From: Alphaproteobacteria bacterium HGW-Alphaproteobacteria-3
GTDB lineage: Bacteria; Pseudomonadota; Alphaproteobacteria; Parvibaculales; Parvibaculaceae
NCBI GenBank assembly: GCA_002842875.1
Contig: PHEF01000042.1
Span: 20,110-53,583, forward strand
Direction: 5' to 3'
DNA: 33,474 nt
Of the stretch, positions 20,556 through 29,357 are shown piece by piece. The notes beneath the pieces are model-generated. The model saw nothing but the letters and a program-made list of their open reading frames with translations. It had not been told where the DNA came from and made no database searches. Position numbers and translations under genes: made by a program. How positions within the stretch are numbered: the first letter of the stretch is position 1; each line of letters begins with the position of its first letter.

Positions 20556-21635
20556 ATGGCGAGCAAAATCACCAAGACACCCAAGTCCAAGTCTGCGCCC
20601 GCAAAATCGCCCGCAAAATCCAAAGTAGCGGCGAAGCCGGCCAAGACGCGCGCCAAGGCGGCGACAGCCAGCACCAAGGCGACGAAGGCCGCGCCCGCCA
20701 AGGCGAAGGCCGCTACGGCCGGAAAGGCGAAAGCAGCCCCCAAGACGGCAGCCAAAACAGCGAAGCCCGCAAAGAGCAAGCCGGCCCCCAAGGCCGCCGC
20801 CAAGACCGCGGCGCCGAAGAAATCCGCCGAAAAGCCGAAGGCGAAAGCGGCTCCCGCAAAGCCCGCTCCGAAGAAAAAGGAGCCCGCCGCAAAGCCGGAA
20901 GCCAAGGCCGCCCCCTCAAAACCGGCCAAGACGACGCCCAGCAATGCCGCAAGCAAGCTGATGGAGGCGGCGAAGAGCCGCGCCGAAAATGCGCGCAAGG
21001 CCGACGCCGCGAAGGCAGCGAAGGAAGCCGCCGAAGCGAAGGCGGTAAAACCGGAAGCGCCGAAAGCAAAGGTGGAGCCCGCGAAACCAACGGCACCGCG
21101 CCCGAATTTCAAGGCGAAGGAATACGTGGTCTATCCCGCGCATGGCGTCGGCCAGATCCTCGAAATCGAGGAGCAGGAAGTCGCAGGCCACAGGTTGGAG
21201 CTTTTTGTCATCAACTTCGACAAGGAAAAGATGACGCTGCGGGTTCCGACCAACAAGGCGACCGCCGTTGGCATGCGCAAGCTTTCCGACTCCGGTGTCG
21301 TCGATTCCGCGATCGAAACGCTTCGTGGCCGCGCGCGCATCAAGCGCACCATGTGGAGCCGCCGCGCCCAGGAATACGAAGCCAAGATCAATTCCGGCGA
21401 TCTGATCTCCATCGCCGAGGTGGTCCGCGACCTCTACCGCTCGGACCGGCAGCCGGAACAGTCCTACTCCGAGCGCCAGCTTTACGAAGCCGCACTCGAT
21501 CGCATGGCGCGCGAAGTGGCGGCCGTTGAGCGCATCGGCGAGGATGCGGCCATCGAACGGGTGGAGCAGGCGCTTCAAGGAACGCCGAAGGGCGAAAAGA
21601 CGCCGAAGTCCGACGAGGCAAGCGAGGCAGCGTAA
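20556..21635 (+). CDS. CarD/CdnL-type transcription regulator with histone H1-like N-terminal extension
   Basis: A 359-residue protein. The C-terminal part (about 183-345) is a CarD/CdnL domain: Y-V-V-Y-P-A-H-G-V-G-Q-I (RNA-polymerase beta-interacting Tudor-like module), then M-T-L-R-V-P-T-N-K-A and a helical DNA-contacting C-terminal domain (M-W-S-R-R-A-Q-E-Y, L-Y-E-A-A-L-D-R-M-A-R-E). CdnL stabilises promoter open complexes, notably at rRNA promoters. Standard alphaproteobacterial CdnL is about 170 residues; this protein has about 180 additional N-terminal residues made almost only of lysine, alanine and proline in A-K-P/A-A-K type repeats, resembling the tail of histone H1 and bacterial H1-like proteins. 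Start at ATG 20556 is preceded by AGGAAAGACG. Followed by a strong terminator. Confidence 0.9.
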   Translation: MASKITKTPKSKSAPAKSPAKSKVAAKPAKTRAKAATASTKATKAAPAKAKAATAGKAKAAPKTAAKTAKPAKSKPAPKAAAKTAAPKKSAEKPKAKAAPAKPAPKKKEPAAKPEAKAAPSKPAKTTPSNAASKLMEAAKSRAENARKADAAKAAKEAAEAKAVKPEAPKAKVEPAKPTAPRPNFKAKEYVVYPAHGVGQILEIEEQEVAGHRLELFVINFDKEKMTLRVPTNKATAVGMRKLSDSGVVDSAIETLRGRARIKRTMWSRRAQEYEAKINSGDLISIAEVVRDLYRSDRQPEQSYSERQLYEAALDRMAREVAAVERIGEDAAIERVEQALQGTPKGEKTPKSDEASEAA

Positions 21636-21668
21636 GGCGCTCTGCGCGCATTTACGGATTGAGCTTCG

Positions 21669-21697
21669 AAAGGCCCGGCGGATTGCCGGGCCTTTTT
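21669..21697 (+). terminator. Rho-independent terminator of carD
   Basis: AAAGGCCCGGC and GCCGGGCCTTT form a perfect 11-bp stem around GGATT, ending in a T-run. It starts 34 bases after the carD stop codon and isolates carD from rpoH. Confidence 0.92.
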
Positions 21698-21737
21698 GCA
21701 TGAGGGAACAGCTATCTCGCGGCAAAGCCGGACAACC

Positions 21738-21762
21738 GGAACATTTTTGGAGCTGTCGAGTT
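21738..21762 (+). promoter_or_regulatory. Candidate EcfG/RpoE2-type promoter of rpoH
   Basis: GGAAC at 21738-21742, 18 bases, then TT at 21761-21762 matches the GGAAC-N18/19-TT consensus of the alphaproteobacterial general-stress sigma factor EcfG/RpoE2. It lies about 80 bases before the rpoH start and downstream of the carD terminator. In Sinorhizobium, rpoH2 is known to be transcribed by RpoE2. The short motif could still occur by chance. Confidence 0.45.
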
Positions 21763-21839
21763 GATCTCAAACGAAGTCTGAGACGTAGAAAGATCAGGAC
21801 GCGCTATACGAGCCCCACATCCTGTCAGGGGAGACCGCA

Positions 21840-22736
<897 letters not shown>

Positions 22737-22742
22737 GGAAAC

Positions 22743-24215
22743 CTATTTACCAACGACGATCTTCACGCGTTGCCCTGCTGTCGGCTGCGCGTTCGGACCA
22801 AGCCCGTTCAGCACGCGAAAGCGCTCGGCCTGGAAATCTGAATATATCATCCGCCGGCCAAGCGTTTCCGCCGTATCGCCCTTGCGCACCGTCACGATGG
22901 CGACGCGCAAGGGCTTGACCGACTGCGCCTCTGCCACCGAAATCTTCCGGAAACTCATGATGAGGGAATGGAGCGCCGCGTCGTAACGGTTACCCGCCTG
23001 CGGCAGCGTGCCTGTCAGGAAACGATAGACCCGGTCCGGCGCATATTCGATGGCGACGAGACGGCCCCTGTATTTGCCTATGGCGGTGGTGGCGGTCGCC
23101 GCTTTCATGCCGTTCACGGTGAAGCGCTCGAGCGGCGAGAGCCTCACGCCGCTTGCCCAAACATTCGTCAAATAGTCCCCGATCTCGACACCCGTGGCCT
23201 TTTTTGCGCCGTCGAACTGGGCCACCGTGCCCTCCGGCCCTTCGACAAGCACCGCGCGGGCCGAATTGGTGATCGCAAAACGCGGAGGCGCGTTGAAGGC
23301 GAAACGCATTTCGGGATGAATGAACTCGCGATCGCGCACCACCCCCTGTTTCGGATCGTCGCCATAAAGCATGCCGTCAATTGCATTCAGATAGGTATTG
23401 CGGTTTCGCGCTTGCTGCCCCGGTGCCACGCCTGTTCCGCGCGCATGCTCAACGGCAGCCGCGGTTCGGTCCGGCGTCCCCGGATGGCTCGCAAGCCAGT
23501 CGTTACGCGACGCATCATATTCCGCATTGCGAACCTTCGCGTTGAGCGCCTGTTGTGCGCCCATGGATTCGAGAAATCCCGCCGCGGCATAGGGATCGTA
23601 ATCGGAGCCAGCGAGGTAGCGAACGCCGAGCATGTCCGCCTCGTATTCCTGATCGCGCGAGTAGCTCGCAAGCAGCCCCTGTCCGCCCAGCCCCGCAATC
23701 TGGTTGAGCGCATCGCTTCCGACAACCGCGCCAAGAACCGCACCCAGCAAAGAGGTTCCGAGCGCGGCCGTCTGCCGCTGTGCCGAGTGACGCGCATTGA
23801 CATGGCCGATTTCATGACCGATGACGCTCGCGAGTTCGGCTTCATCGTTGGCAAGAGCCATCAGCCCGCGTGTCACATAGACGTAACCGCCAGGCAACGC
23901 GAAGGCATTGACGACGGGGCTGTCGAGGACCGTTACACGGTATGGCCCATCGGGCCGGTTTGTCGCCTTGACGACCCGCGCCGTGATGTCCGCAACATAG
24001 CCGCCGAGCTTTTGGTCCTGATAGGCGCCACCATAGACTTCGAGAATCTTCGGGTGTGCCTGGGCGCCGGCCCGGGCTTCCTGTTCCGCCGACATGATTG
24101 GCGCAAGTTGCCGCTCGCCTGTCGCGGGATTGGTTGCACAACCGGCGGCAAGAAGACATGCGGCAAGCGGGATGGAACGAAGGCGGACGAACGCCGCAGC
24201 GACAGAGGATATCAA
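22743..24215 (-). CDS. M48 family metalloprotease lipoprotein with C-terminal LysM-like segment
   Basis: A zinc metalloprotease of the BepA/LoiP/Oma1-related M48 family, probably a periplasmic outer-membrane quality-control protease. I choose the TTG at 24215 because GGAGGTGG lies 5 bases upstream; the longer frame from a TTG at 24254 lacks this. Counting from 24215, the signal peptide ends in lipobox A-A-G-C with C26 lipidated. H-E-I-G-H at 134-138 binds zinc, with the third ligand in E-Y-E-A-D. The last 50 residues (V-R-K-G-D-T-A-E-T-L to P-T-A-G-Q-R-V-K-I) look like a LysM-type or NlpD-like peptidoglycan-binding segment. Length 490. Follows the SNase-like gene by 35 bases and is probably cotranscribed with it. 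Confidence 0.88.
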   Translation of the reverse strand: MISSVAAAFVRLRSIPLAACLLAAGCATNPATGERQLAPIMSAEQEARAGAQAHPKILEVYGGAYQDQKLGGYVADITARVVKATNRPDGPYRVTVLDSPVVNAFALPGGYVYVTRGLMALANDEAELASVIGHEIGHVNARHSAQRQTAALGTSLLGAVLGAVVGSDALNQIAGLGGQGLLASYSRDQEYEADMLGVRYLAGSDYDPYAAAGFLESMGAQQALNAKVRNAEYDASRNDWLASHPGTPDRTAAAVEHARGTGVAPGQQARNRNTYLNAIDGMLYGDDPKQGVVRDREFIHPEMRFAFNAPPRFAITNSARAVLVEGPEGTVAQFDGAKKATGVEIGDYLTNVWASGVRLSPLERFTVNGMKAATATTAIGKYRGRLVAIEYAPDRVYRFLTGTLPQAGNRYDAALHSLIMSFRKISVAEAQSVKPLRVAIVTVRKGDTAETLGRRMIYSDFQAERFRVLNGLGPNAQPTAGQRVKIVVGK

Positions 24216-24250
24216 AGTCCACCTCCGCTTGCCGGTGAACCGCAGGAATT

Positions 24251-25171
24251 TCAATCCGCGTCACCGGTGAATTCGATTTGCTCCGGATGCGTTGCTTCCA
24301 TTTCCGGACCATTGTAGCGGTCGAGCCAGCCGCGAACCCGGACATGCCTGCCCGCAAGGGCCGAGACGTCTGTGGCTTCGGTTCCGCCGAGAAGCGACCC
24401 CCAGGGCTCGTCCCTCCCGAAAAGCTTAACGTCCCGCTCCTGAACTGTCACGGTGAAGTCCTTGCGGTAGTCGTCGCCGAAGTTGAGATACAACTTGCCG
24501 CGCACGAGCGCAGCGGACGCCACTCTCCCCTCGACGAGTTCGAAGCGCCCGACGCGCTCCAGAAGACCCGCAACATCGGCCGCGTCGTGGATTCCGTAGA
24601 ATGGATCCGCCCAAATGCCGAGGGCTTTTCCTCGCGCCGCTCGTTCCGCCTCCAGAAGCTCTTCGCTGCAGGCCCGGTTGTCGCTGAACGTGTAGACACG
24701 TGCGAGCCCGCGCTCGAGCATTTCCTTCTGCAGCCAGTCGAAGCCACCCTCATCACGCGCGACGAAGACCTGCGCCAGCACACGCTTGTGCCGGTCGACG
24801 CGCGCGCCACCGAACCGGAGCATGACCGGTTTTCCAAGCGCAATGCCGGCAACGGCGTCACGCGCTTCCCTGGCAAGCGGCCACATATCGAAGTTCGGAC
24901 GGCCGAGCGGCAGCTTGGGTGCCTGTATGCCGGTCAGCCGGACTTCACGACCGTCCTCAAGGACCAGCGTATCGCCGTCGATGATCTTCGCAACGACGGA
25001 TGTTGCCTTGTCTTCTTCCAGCAGGCATTCGGCGGCGAGGACTGCGCCACCGCCATGGATGCAGGGGATTGCAAGGAAGGCGGACAACGAAAGAAGAGCA
25101 AGACGGCCGATACGCGGCAGCGGCCCGGCGGCTACACGCAGGAACATTCGGTCACCATCCGCCTTCGACAT
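24251..25171 (-). CDS. Thermonuclease (SNase-like) family protein, exported
   Basis: A 306-residue exported protein with a staphylococcal-nuclease-like OB-fold: I-D-G-D-T-L-V-L-E-D-G-R-E-V-R-L-T-G-I-Q-A-P (calcium and catalytic arginine region), R-V-D-R-H-K-R-V-L-A-Q-V-F and L-L-E-A-E-R-A-A-R-G-K-A-L-G-I-W. Residues 20-47 form a signal peptide. The C-terminal 110 residues extend past the usual nuclease domain (V-E-G-R-V-A-S-A to V-R-V-R-G-W-L-D), another OB-like module seen in such proteins. ATG 25171 lacks a clear ribosome-binding site; an in-frame ATG at 25147 is a reasonable alternative. It starts 9 bases after the LuxR-type regulator ends and precedes the M48 gene, suggesting a three-gene transcript. 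Confidence 0.82.
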   Translation of the reverse strand: MSKADGDRMFLRVAAGPLPRIGRLALLSLSAFLAIPCIHGGGAVLAAECLLEEDKATSVVAKIIDGDTLVLEDGREVRLTGIQAPKLPLGRPNFDMWPLAREARDAVAGIALGKPVMLRFGGARVDRHKRVLAQVFVARDEGGFDWLQKEMLERGLARVYTFSDNRACSEELLEAERAARGKALGIWADPFYGIHDAADVAGLLERVGRFELVEGRVASAALVRGKLYLNFGDDYRKDFTVTVQERDVKLFGRDEPWGSLLGGTEATDVSALAGRHVRVRGWLDRYNGPEMEATHPEQIEFTGDAD

Positions 25172-25180
25172 GCGTTTTGC

Positions 25181-25831
25181 TCAGACCGAATCTCCCACGC
25201 GTGGCGAGGGGACGCCCCGAAGCGCGATGATGGCGGCCTCGGTCCGGTTGCGAACACCGAGCCCCTGCAGGATTGCATTGACGTGCAATTTGACCGTCGC
25301 AATCGAGATGCCGAGCACCCTCGCAATTTCCTGGTTCGAGCGGCCCTTGCCGAGCTCCTGCAGCACTTCGCGTTGCCGGGGCGTGAGTTTCTCCTGCCCG
25401 GCGCCGAGAAACGCTCTCGACGGTTCGGCGAACCCTTCCGCCTCTGCGGTCAGAAGAATATCCGGCACGTAACGTCCACCCATTTCGATCATCCGCAGCG
25501 CGCTTTCGACAAGATTGACGCCCAAATTCTTCGGGATGAAGCCTGCGACACCGAGGTCCATGACCTCGCGCACGAAGCCCGGCGAACTCTTCTCGCTGAA
25601 CACCGCGATCCTGCCATTCGTCCTCGATACGAAGTCGCTCAACACATCGATATCGGACAAGGCCCCGGCGCCGGCATCGAACAAGGCGAGATCCGCAAGG
25701 CCCGTGTCTATTCCGCTGAGCGGGCGCGGCCCGGCGGCGACCCGAATTTCCGCGCCGGAGTATAGCCGTTTGGTGATCGAGGCCAGCCCCTCGCAAAAAA
25801 CCGGCTGCTCGCCAATGATGAGAACGCGCAT
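25181..25831 (-). CDS. LuxR/NarL-family response regulator with degenerate receiver
   Basis: A 216-residue transcription factor. The N-terminal receiver-like domain keeps the phospho-acceptor position (D52 in L-A-L-F-D-A-G), S79 at the T/S switch and K101 in G-F-I-P-K. The acidic pair that normally binds magnesium after the first strand (D-D in most receivers) is replaced by G7-E8 in V-L-I-I-G-E-Q-P. The C-terminal GerE/LuxR helix-turn-helix is intact: L-T-P-R-Q-R-E-V-L, N-Q-E-I-A-R-V-L-G-I-S-I-A-T-V-K-L-H-V. Start chosen at ATG 25831 (GCGGGG upstream); the frame continues 20 codons without similarity. Phosphorylation may be weak or absent. No cognate kinase is adjacent. Confidence 0.88.
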   Translation of the reverse strand: MRVLIIGEQPVFCEGLASITKRLYSGAEIRVAAGPRPLSGIDTGLADLALFDAGAGALSDIDVLSDFVSRTNGRIAVFSEKSSPGFVREVMDLGVAGFIPKNLGVNLVESALRMIEMGGRYVPDILLTAEAEGFAEPSRAFLGAGQEKLTPRQREVLQELGKGRSNQEIARVLGISIATVKLHVNAILQGLGVRNRTEAAIIALRGVPSPRVGDSV

Positions 25832-26098
25832 CAGACACCCCGCCTTGCAGAGGGGCTGGCGCTGCGGCACTTGTGCGGCGCTGCGGTGCAATCTTTGCGT
25901 GTTTCAAAAAGACTCATACAACCCACGTCAACCTTAGAGAGTATCCATAGATATTTAGGCCAAAGTGGAGATAGACGCAAAGAACCAAACGCGTCCCGGC
26001 GTCGTCCCGTCGACAAGGGACTATTGCAGCGCGAGAAGAGCTGACCTAGGTTTCGCGGCGCAACAGCTCGTTTCCCACGGCGCTGCTTGCCTTTTTGA

Positions 26099-26175
26099 GG
26101 CCTCGTAGCTCAGCTGGATAGAGCATCAGATTCCTAATCTGAGGGTCGCGCGTTCGAATCGCGCCGAGGTCACCA
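26099..26175 (+). tRNA. tRNA-Arg (anticodon CCT)
   Basis: A complete cloverleaf: acceptor GGCCTCG pairs with CGAGGTC (one G-T pair), D arm GCTC/GAGC, anticodon stem TCAGA/TCTGA with loop TTCCTAA (anticodon CCT), variable loop GGGTC, T arm GCGCG/CGCGC with loop TTCGAAT, discriminator A, and CCA encoded in the gene. It decodes AGG. tRNA genes such as this are common integration sites, and a decayed phage-type repressor piece follows. Confidence 0.95.
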
Positions 26176-26343
26176 CCTGCTCCAACCGCCGAAGAATCCA
26201 GCCGGAGGCCCTGCCGCAAGTTCAATTTGAACAAATTGGCCCCTTCCCTCCTCCAGCGCGGCGGTGAGGGTTTGGCGGCGTTCGGCCCAGGTTGTATAAC
26301 TTTACTGGTGCGTTCCAAGTCATGAATACAAAGATATCTTTGC

Positions 26344-26499
26344 ACCCTCCTCGTGCGGCGGCTGCAGATGAAGATCGACGGCAGCATCATCGTCTCGAGC
26401 GACAATGCCACCCGCTATCCGCCGGAAGAAATCGGCAAGGACGATGCCGCCAGCCTGAACATCCTGGGACGCGTGATCTGGCGCAGCGGACGAATGTGA
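26344..26499 (+). pseudogene. C-terminal remnant of an S24/LexA-like phage-type repressor
   Basis: An open stretch encodes V-R-R-L-Q-M-K-I-D-G-S-I-I-V-S-S-D-N, then Y-P-P-E-E-I and I-L-G-R-V-I-W-R-S-G-R-M followed by TGA at 26497. This is the pattern of the last 50 residues of S24 peptidase-type XRE regulators (K-R-L, S-D-N-x-x-Y-P-P-E, G-R-V-x-W). The N-terminal helix-turn-helix and the catalytic serine region are missing; a stop codon at 26323 closes the frame and no start with ribosome-binding site is present. It lies 170 bases past tRNA-Arg, so it looks like the leftover edge of an integrated element. The 26176-26343 stretch holds nothing else recognisable. Confidence 0.65.
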
Positions 26500-26512
26500 G
26501 CGAGCGCCGAAA

Positions 26513-27481
26513 ATGACCTCATCCGTCCCCACCCTCTTCGCGAGCGACGCGAAACGCATTCTCGTCATCAAGCATGGCGCCTTCGGCGACGTCATCCAGG
26601 CGGAAGGCGCGCTGCGCGACATCCGCGAGAACCACCCGCACGCCTTCATCGCCGTGCTGACCATGCCCGCCTATCGCGCGATCCTTGCGCGCTGCCCGCA
26701 TGTGGACGAGACGATCGTCGATGAACGCGCGCCGCGCTGGCGCATCGGCCGGATGCTGGCGCTGCGCGCGAAACTGCGCAGCCTCGATTTCGACATGGTC
26801 TACGACCTGCAGAATTCGAAGCGCACGGCTTTCTATTTCAAATGGATGCTGAACGACCGCCGCTGGTCCGGCACCGCGAAGGGATGCAGCCACCCGCACC
26901 GCGCGGAAGACCCGAAAAAAATCCGCACGCTCGACCGTCTCGCCGGACAGTTGGAGGATGCAGGCCTGACCATCCGCCACACGCGCAAACCCGACGTCTC
27001 ATGGCTCGCCGGCGATGCAAGCGGAATGCTCGCGAAGGCGGGCGTGACGACGCCCTATATCGTGCTCGTGCCCGGCTGCTCCGCGCGCCACCCGCAAAAG
27101 CGCTGGCCGCATTACGCGGAACTTGCGGCACACCTGATCGCGGCGGGCGAAACGGTCGTGACGGCGCCCGGCCCCGACGAGGTGGAGCTCGCACGCGCCA
27201 TTCCCGGCACCTGCATCGAGAAGACGAACTGGTCGGCACTCGCCGGGATATTGAAAAGCGCGCGCTTCGTCATCGGCAACGACACGGGACCGAGCCATCT
27301 GGCGGCGCATATGGACGTTGCGGGGCTTGCATTATTCGGATCGCATATGCCGGCGGAGCGCACCGGCATTCTCACGGAGAATTTCGGCGCCATCGAAGTG
27401 GACGACCTCGCGGCGCTCCCCGTGCCCCGCGTCTTCGACGAGGTGGAACGCCGCCTCGCCGCTCACTCGAATTCGGTATAG
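26513..27481 (+). CDS. Glycosyltransferase family 9 (heptosyltransferase-like)
   Basis: A 322-residue GT-B fold glycosyltransferase of family 9, typically adding heptose or related sugars to the lipopolysaccharide core from an ADP-sugar. The N-terminal domain opens with I-L-V-I-K-H-G-A-F-G-D-V-I-Q-A-E, equivalent to the conserved x-x-G-D-x-x-x-x-P/E loop. The C-terminal domain has V-L-V-P-G-C-S-A-R-H-P-Q-K-R-W-P and the donor-site pattern V-I-G-N-D-T-G-P-S-H-L-A-A. The D-x-G-P-x-H motif is the hallmark of the family. Ribosome-binding site is weak (GAGCGAGCG). Its 3' end overlaps the convergent DUF6165 gene by 19 bases. Confidence 0.9.
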   Translation: MTSSVPTLFASDAKRILVIKHGAFGDVIQAEGALRDIRENHPHAFIAVLTMPAYRAILARCPHVDETIVDERAPRWRIGRMLALRAKLRSLDFDMVYDLQNSKRTAFYFKWMLNDRRWSGTAKGCSHPHRAEDPKKIRTLDRLAGQLEDAGLTIRHTRKPDVSWLAGDASGMLAKAGVTTPYIVLVPGCSARHPQKRWPHYAELAAHLIAAGETVVTAPGPDEVELARAIPGTCIEKTNWSALAGILKSARFVIGNDTGPSHLAAHMDVAGLALFGSHMPAERTGILTENFGAIEVDDLAALPVPRVFDEVERRLAAHSNSV

Positions 27482-27870
27482 GACTTTTCTTCGACGATCG
27501 CCGAACCCGTGAGGAGATTGATCTCCTTCTTGATCGCGGCGCGCTTGTCGTTCTGCTTGTAGACGGAGCGGGCGAGCTCGATGAACGCCGGCCCGAAATC
27601 CTTGTCCGCCTCGCACTGGCGGATGTCGTCCTCGATCACCCAGAGCGCCTCGTTGACCGCCTTCAGCTCGCCTTCGAGACGGCGCATTTCCGCGCTGTCC
27701 TCGAGGTTCGCCTTGCGCGCATGCTCGAGCACGGTGAGTTCGTGCCGGACATTGGCGAGCTTTGCCGCATCCGACATCCGTTCCGACTTGATGCGCAGAA
27801 TGGTGATCTTGTCGATGAGCTCACCCGGACCGACCTCGATCATGACAGGCTTGGCGTCTTTCTGTGACAT
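27463..27870 (-). CDS. DUF6165 family protein
   Basis: A 135-residue soluble, highly charged, helical protein matching the DUF6165 family (I-E-V-G-P-G-E-L-I-D-K-I-T-I-L-R-I-K near the N-terminus). Function unknown. ATG at 27870 has GGAG 6 bases upstream and gives the family's normal length; the frame continues 39 codons upstream without similarity. Heptad-like spacing of leucines in the middle (N-V-R-H-E-L-T-V-L, L-E-G-E-L-K-A-V-N-E-A-L) suggests a coiled coil. It is convergent with the GT9 gene; an association with surface polysaccharide genes is plausible but not shown by sequence. Confidence 0.8.
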   Translation of the reverse strand: MSQKDAKPVMIEVGPGELIDKITILRIKSERMSDAAKLANVRHELTVLEHARKANLEDSAEMRRLEGELKAVNEALWVIEDDIRQCEADKDFGPAFIELARSVYKQNDKRAAIKKEINLLTGSAIVEEKSYTEFE

Positions 27871-28027
27871 GGAAGCTCCGGGCTTTGCGTGACGTATGAG
27901 CCTGCTATAGCGCAAGCGCCCCGGCCTTGTCATCCTGTTGCGGAAATGCGTTAACGGCAATCTTCGCTTGCGGGAGAGGCGCCGCACGCCGAAGATTGCG
28001 CGAAGCCAAACGAGCCGCCGGAGGCCG

Positions 28028-28366
28028 ATGTCCCTGATTTCGAAACTGCTCGATCATTTGCGCGGAAGCGACACGCCCGAGGAACGCCATGCCGCGCGCG
28101 CCTCGGCGCCTATGCTGATGGTCGAACTCGGCGGCTATGCGCACAAGGCGCGTGACTGGTCGGCGGGCGGCGCCTGTGTCGAGGGCTTCGCGGAAGCGGT
28201 GGCGATCGGCAACATCCTGAGCGGGCATCTCTACTGGGCGGGCGACAAACGAAAGCTCGCCTTCGCCGCGGAGGTGATGCGCCTCGACCCCGCGGGCGCG
28301 CTGGCGCTGCGCTGGCTCGACCTGCCGCTCGCGATCCAGCAGGAAATGGAAGCGCATATCGGCTGA
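28028..28366 (+). CDS. PilZ-domain-like protein
   Basis: A 112-residue single-domain protein with the two c-di-GMP-binding elements of PilZ domains: R-H-A-A-R (RxxxR) near residue 20 and D-W-S-A-G-G (DxSxxG) near 44. The remainder could form the PilZ beta-barrel (A-I-G-N-I-L-S-G-H-L-Y-W and L-A-L-R-W-L-D-L-P). Start ATG 28028 follows GGAGG closely; the frame extends 30 codons upstream through basic sequence without similarity. Both binding motifs are intact, so it should bind c-di-GMP and act as an effector; the downstream target is unknown. Confidence 0.75.
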   Translation: MSLISKLLDHLRGSDTPEERHAARASAPMLMVELGGYAHKARDWSAGGACVEGFAEAVAIGNILSGHLYWAGDKRKLAFAAEVMRLDPAGALALRWLDLPLAIQQEMEAHIG

Positions 28367-28443
28367 GGCCGCCGCTGCGTCAGTTGCACGCGCGGACCCA
28401 CGCGCTAGGCTCCCTCAAAAGCAATCGAAACAGGGAGGACGCC

Positions 28444-29253
28444 ATGACGGCCTACAAGACGCTCATCGTGAAGAAGGACGGCGCGGTCGACCGCGTGACG
28501 CTCAACCGCCCCGACGCGCTGAACGCGATGAACCCCGAACTCGTGGACGAGTTGCAGGACTATTTCGGAAGGCTCTACACGGATCATTCCGTGCGCGTCG
28601 TCGTGCTGAAAGGCGCGGGCCGCGCCTTCTGCGCCGGCCTCGACCTCAAGGACCGCTCGAACCGCGACGACAGCGGCGCAAGCGGCAGCCCGCAGGCAGG
28701 GCTCGTCTCCCAGCGCCGCATCAGCGAAATAGTGATGCGCATGCGCCGCTGCCCGCAGCCGATTATCTCGCTGGTGCATGGTCCGGCCTGCGGCGGCGGC
28801 TTCGCGCTGGCGCTCGCCTCCGACATCCGCATCGCGGGCGCGAGTGCACGCATGAATGCCGCATTCATAAGGATCGGATTGTCGGCCTGCGATATCGGCG
28901 TGAGCTATTTCCTGCCGCGTCTCGTGGGCGTGTCGCTCGCGTCGGAACTCATGATGACGGGTCGCTTCATCGATGCGGCACGCGCCGAACGCGTCGGCCT
29001 CGTGTCGGAGGTGGTGCCGGACGAGAAGCTGGAGGAAGCGGCACAGCCCTATATCGACGAGATGCTGACGACCTCGCCGCTCGGCCTGCGCCTGACGAAG
29101 GAATGCCTCAACATGTCGGTCGATGCGGGAAGCCTCGAAGCGGCCATCGCCATGGAAGACCGCAACCAGATCCTCTGCGCACAGACGAAGGATTTCCGCG
29201 AAGGCATTTCCGCCTTCCTCGGCAAGCGCGCGCCTGACTATACGAATAGCTGA
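28444..29253 (+). CDS. Crotonase-fold enoyl-CoA hydratase/isomerase family protein
   Basis: A 269-residue crotonase-superfamily enzyme. The oxyanion hole elements are A-F-C-A-G-L-D-L-K near 61-69 and G-P-A-C-G-G-G-F-A-L-A near 113-123. Both glutamates used by standard enoyl-CoA hydratase are absent: A121 occupies the Glu144 position and F141 the Glu164 position of the rat enzyme. D150 in L-S-A-C-D-I-G is close to the catalytic Asp of dienoyl-CoA isomerase, so isomerase or other crotonase chemistry is more likely than simple hydration. Start ATG 28444 is preceded by GGGAGG. A palindromic repeat lies just past its stop. Confidence 0.87.
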   Translation: MTAYKTLIVKKDGAVDRVTLNRPDALNAMNPELVDELQDYFGRLYTDHSVRVVVLKGAGRAFCAGLDLKDRSNRDDSGASGSPQAGLVSQRRISEIVMRMRRCPQPIISLVHGPACGGGFALALASDIRIAGASARMNAAFIRIGLSACDIGVSYFLPRLVGVSLASELMMTGRFIDAARAERVGLVSEVVPDEKLEEAAQPYIDEMLTTSPLGLRLTKECLNMSVDAGSLEAAIAMEDRNQILCAQTKDFREGISAFLGKRAPDYTNS

Positions 29254-29267
29254 GAACCCCCAAGTCG

Positions 29268-29357
29268 CGTCATGACCCGGCTTGTCCGGGTCATCCACGT
29301 CTTTCTGTCGCTCGCCTCGCAAAGACATGGATGGCCCGCATAAAGCGGGCCATGACG
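29268..29357. repeat. Nested palindromic intergenic repeat, copy A
   Basis: A 90-base element between two convergent genes. It begins CGTCATGACCCGG and ends GCGGGCCATGACG, with inner arms CCACGTCTTT and AAAGACATGG, plus two small hairpins (CATGACCCGG/CCGGGTCAT and ATGGCCCGC/GCGGGCCAT). The outer ends CGTCATG and CATGACG are inverted. A second copy is at 32616. This type of palindromic repeat is widespread in Hyphomicrobiales genomes. It may act as a bidirectional terminator or mRNA stabiliser. Confidence 0.8.

Noticed and set aside
20246..21112. Minus-strand Ala/Phe/Gly-rich frame opposite carD that looks membrane-like
   Set aside because: It is the reverse complement of the Lys/Ala/Pro repeats; hydrophobicity arises from composition, and there is no ribosome-binding site.
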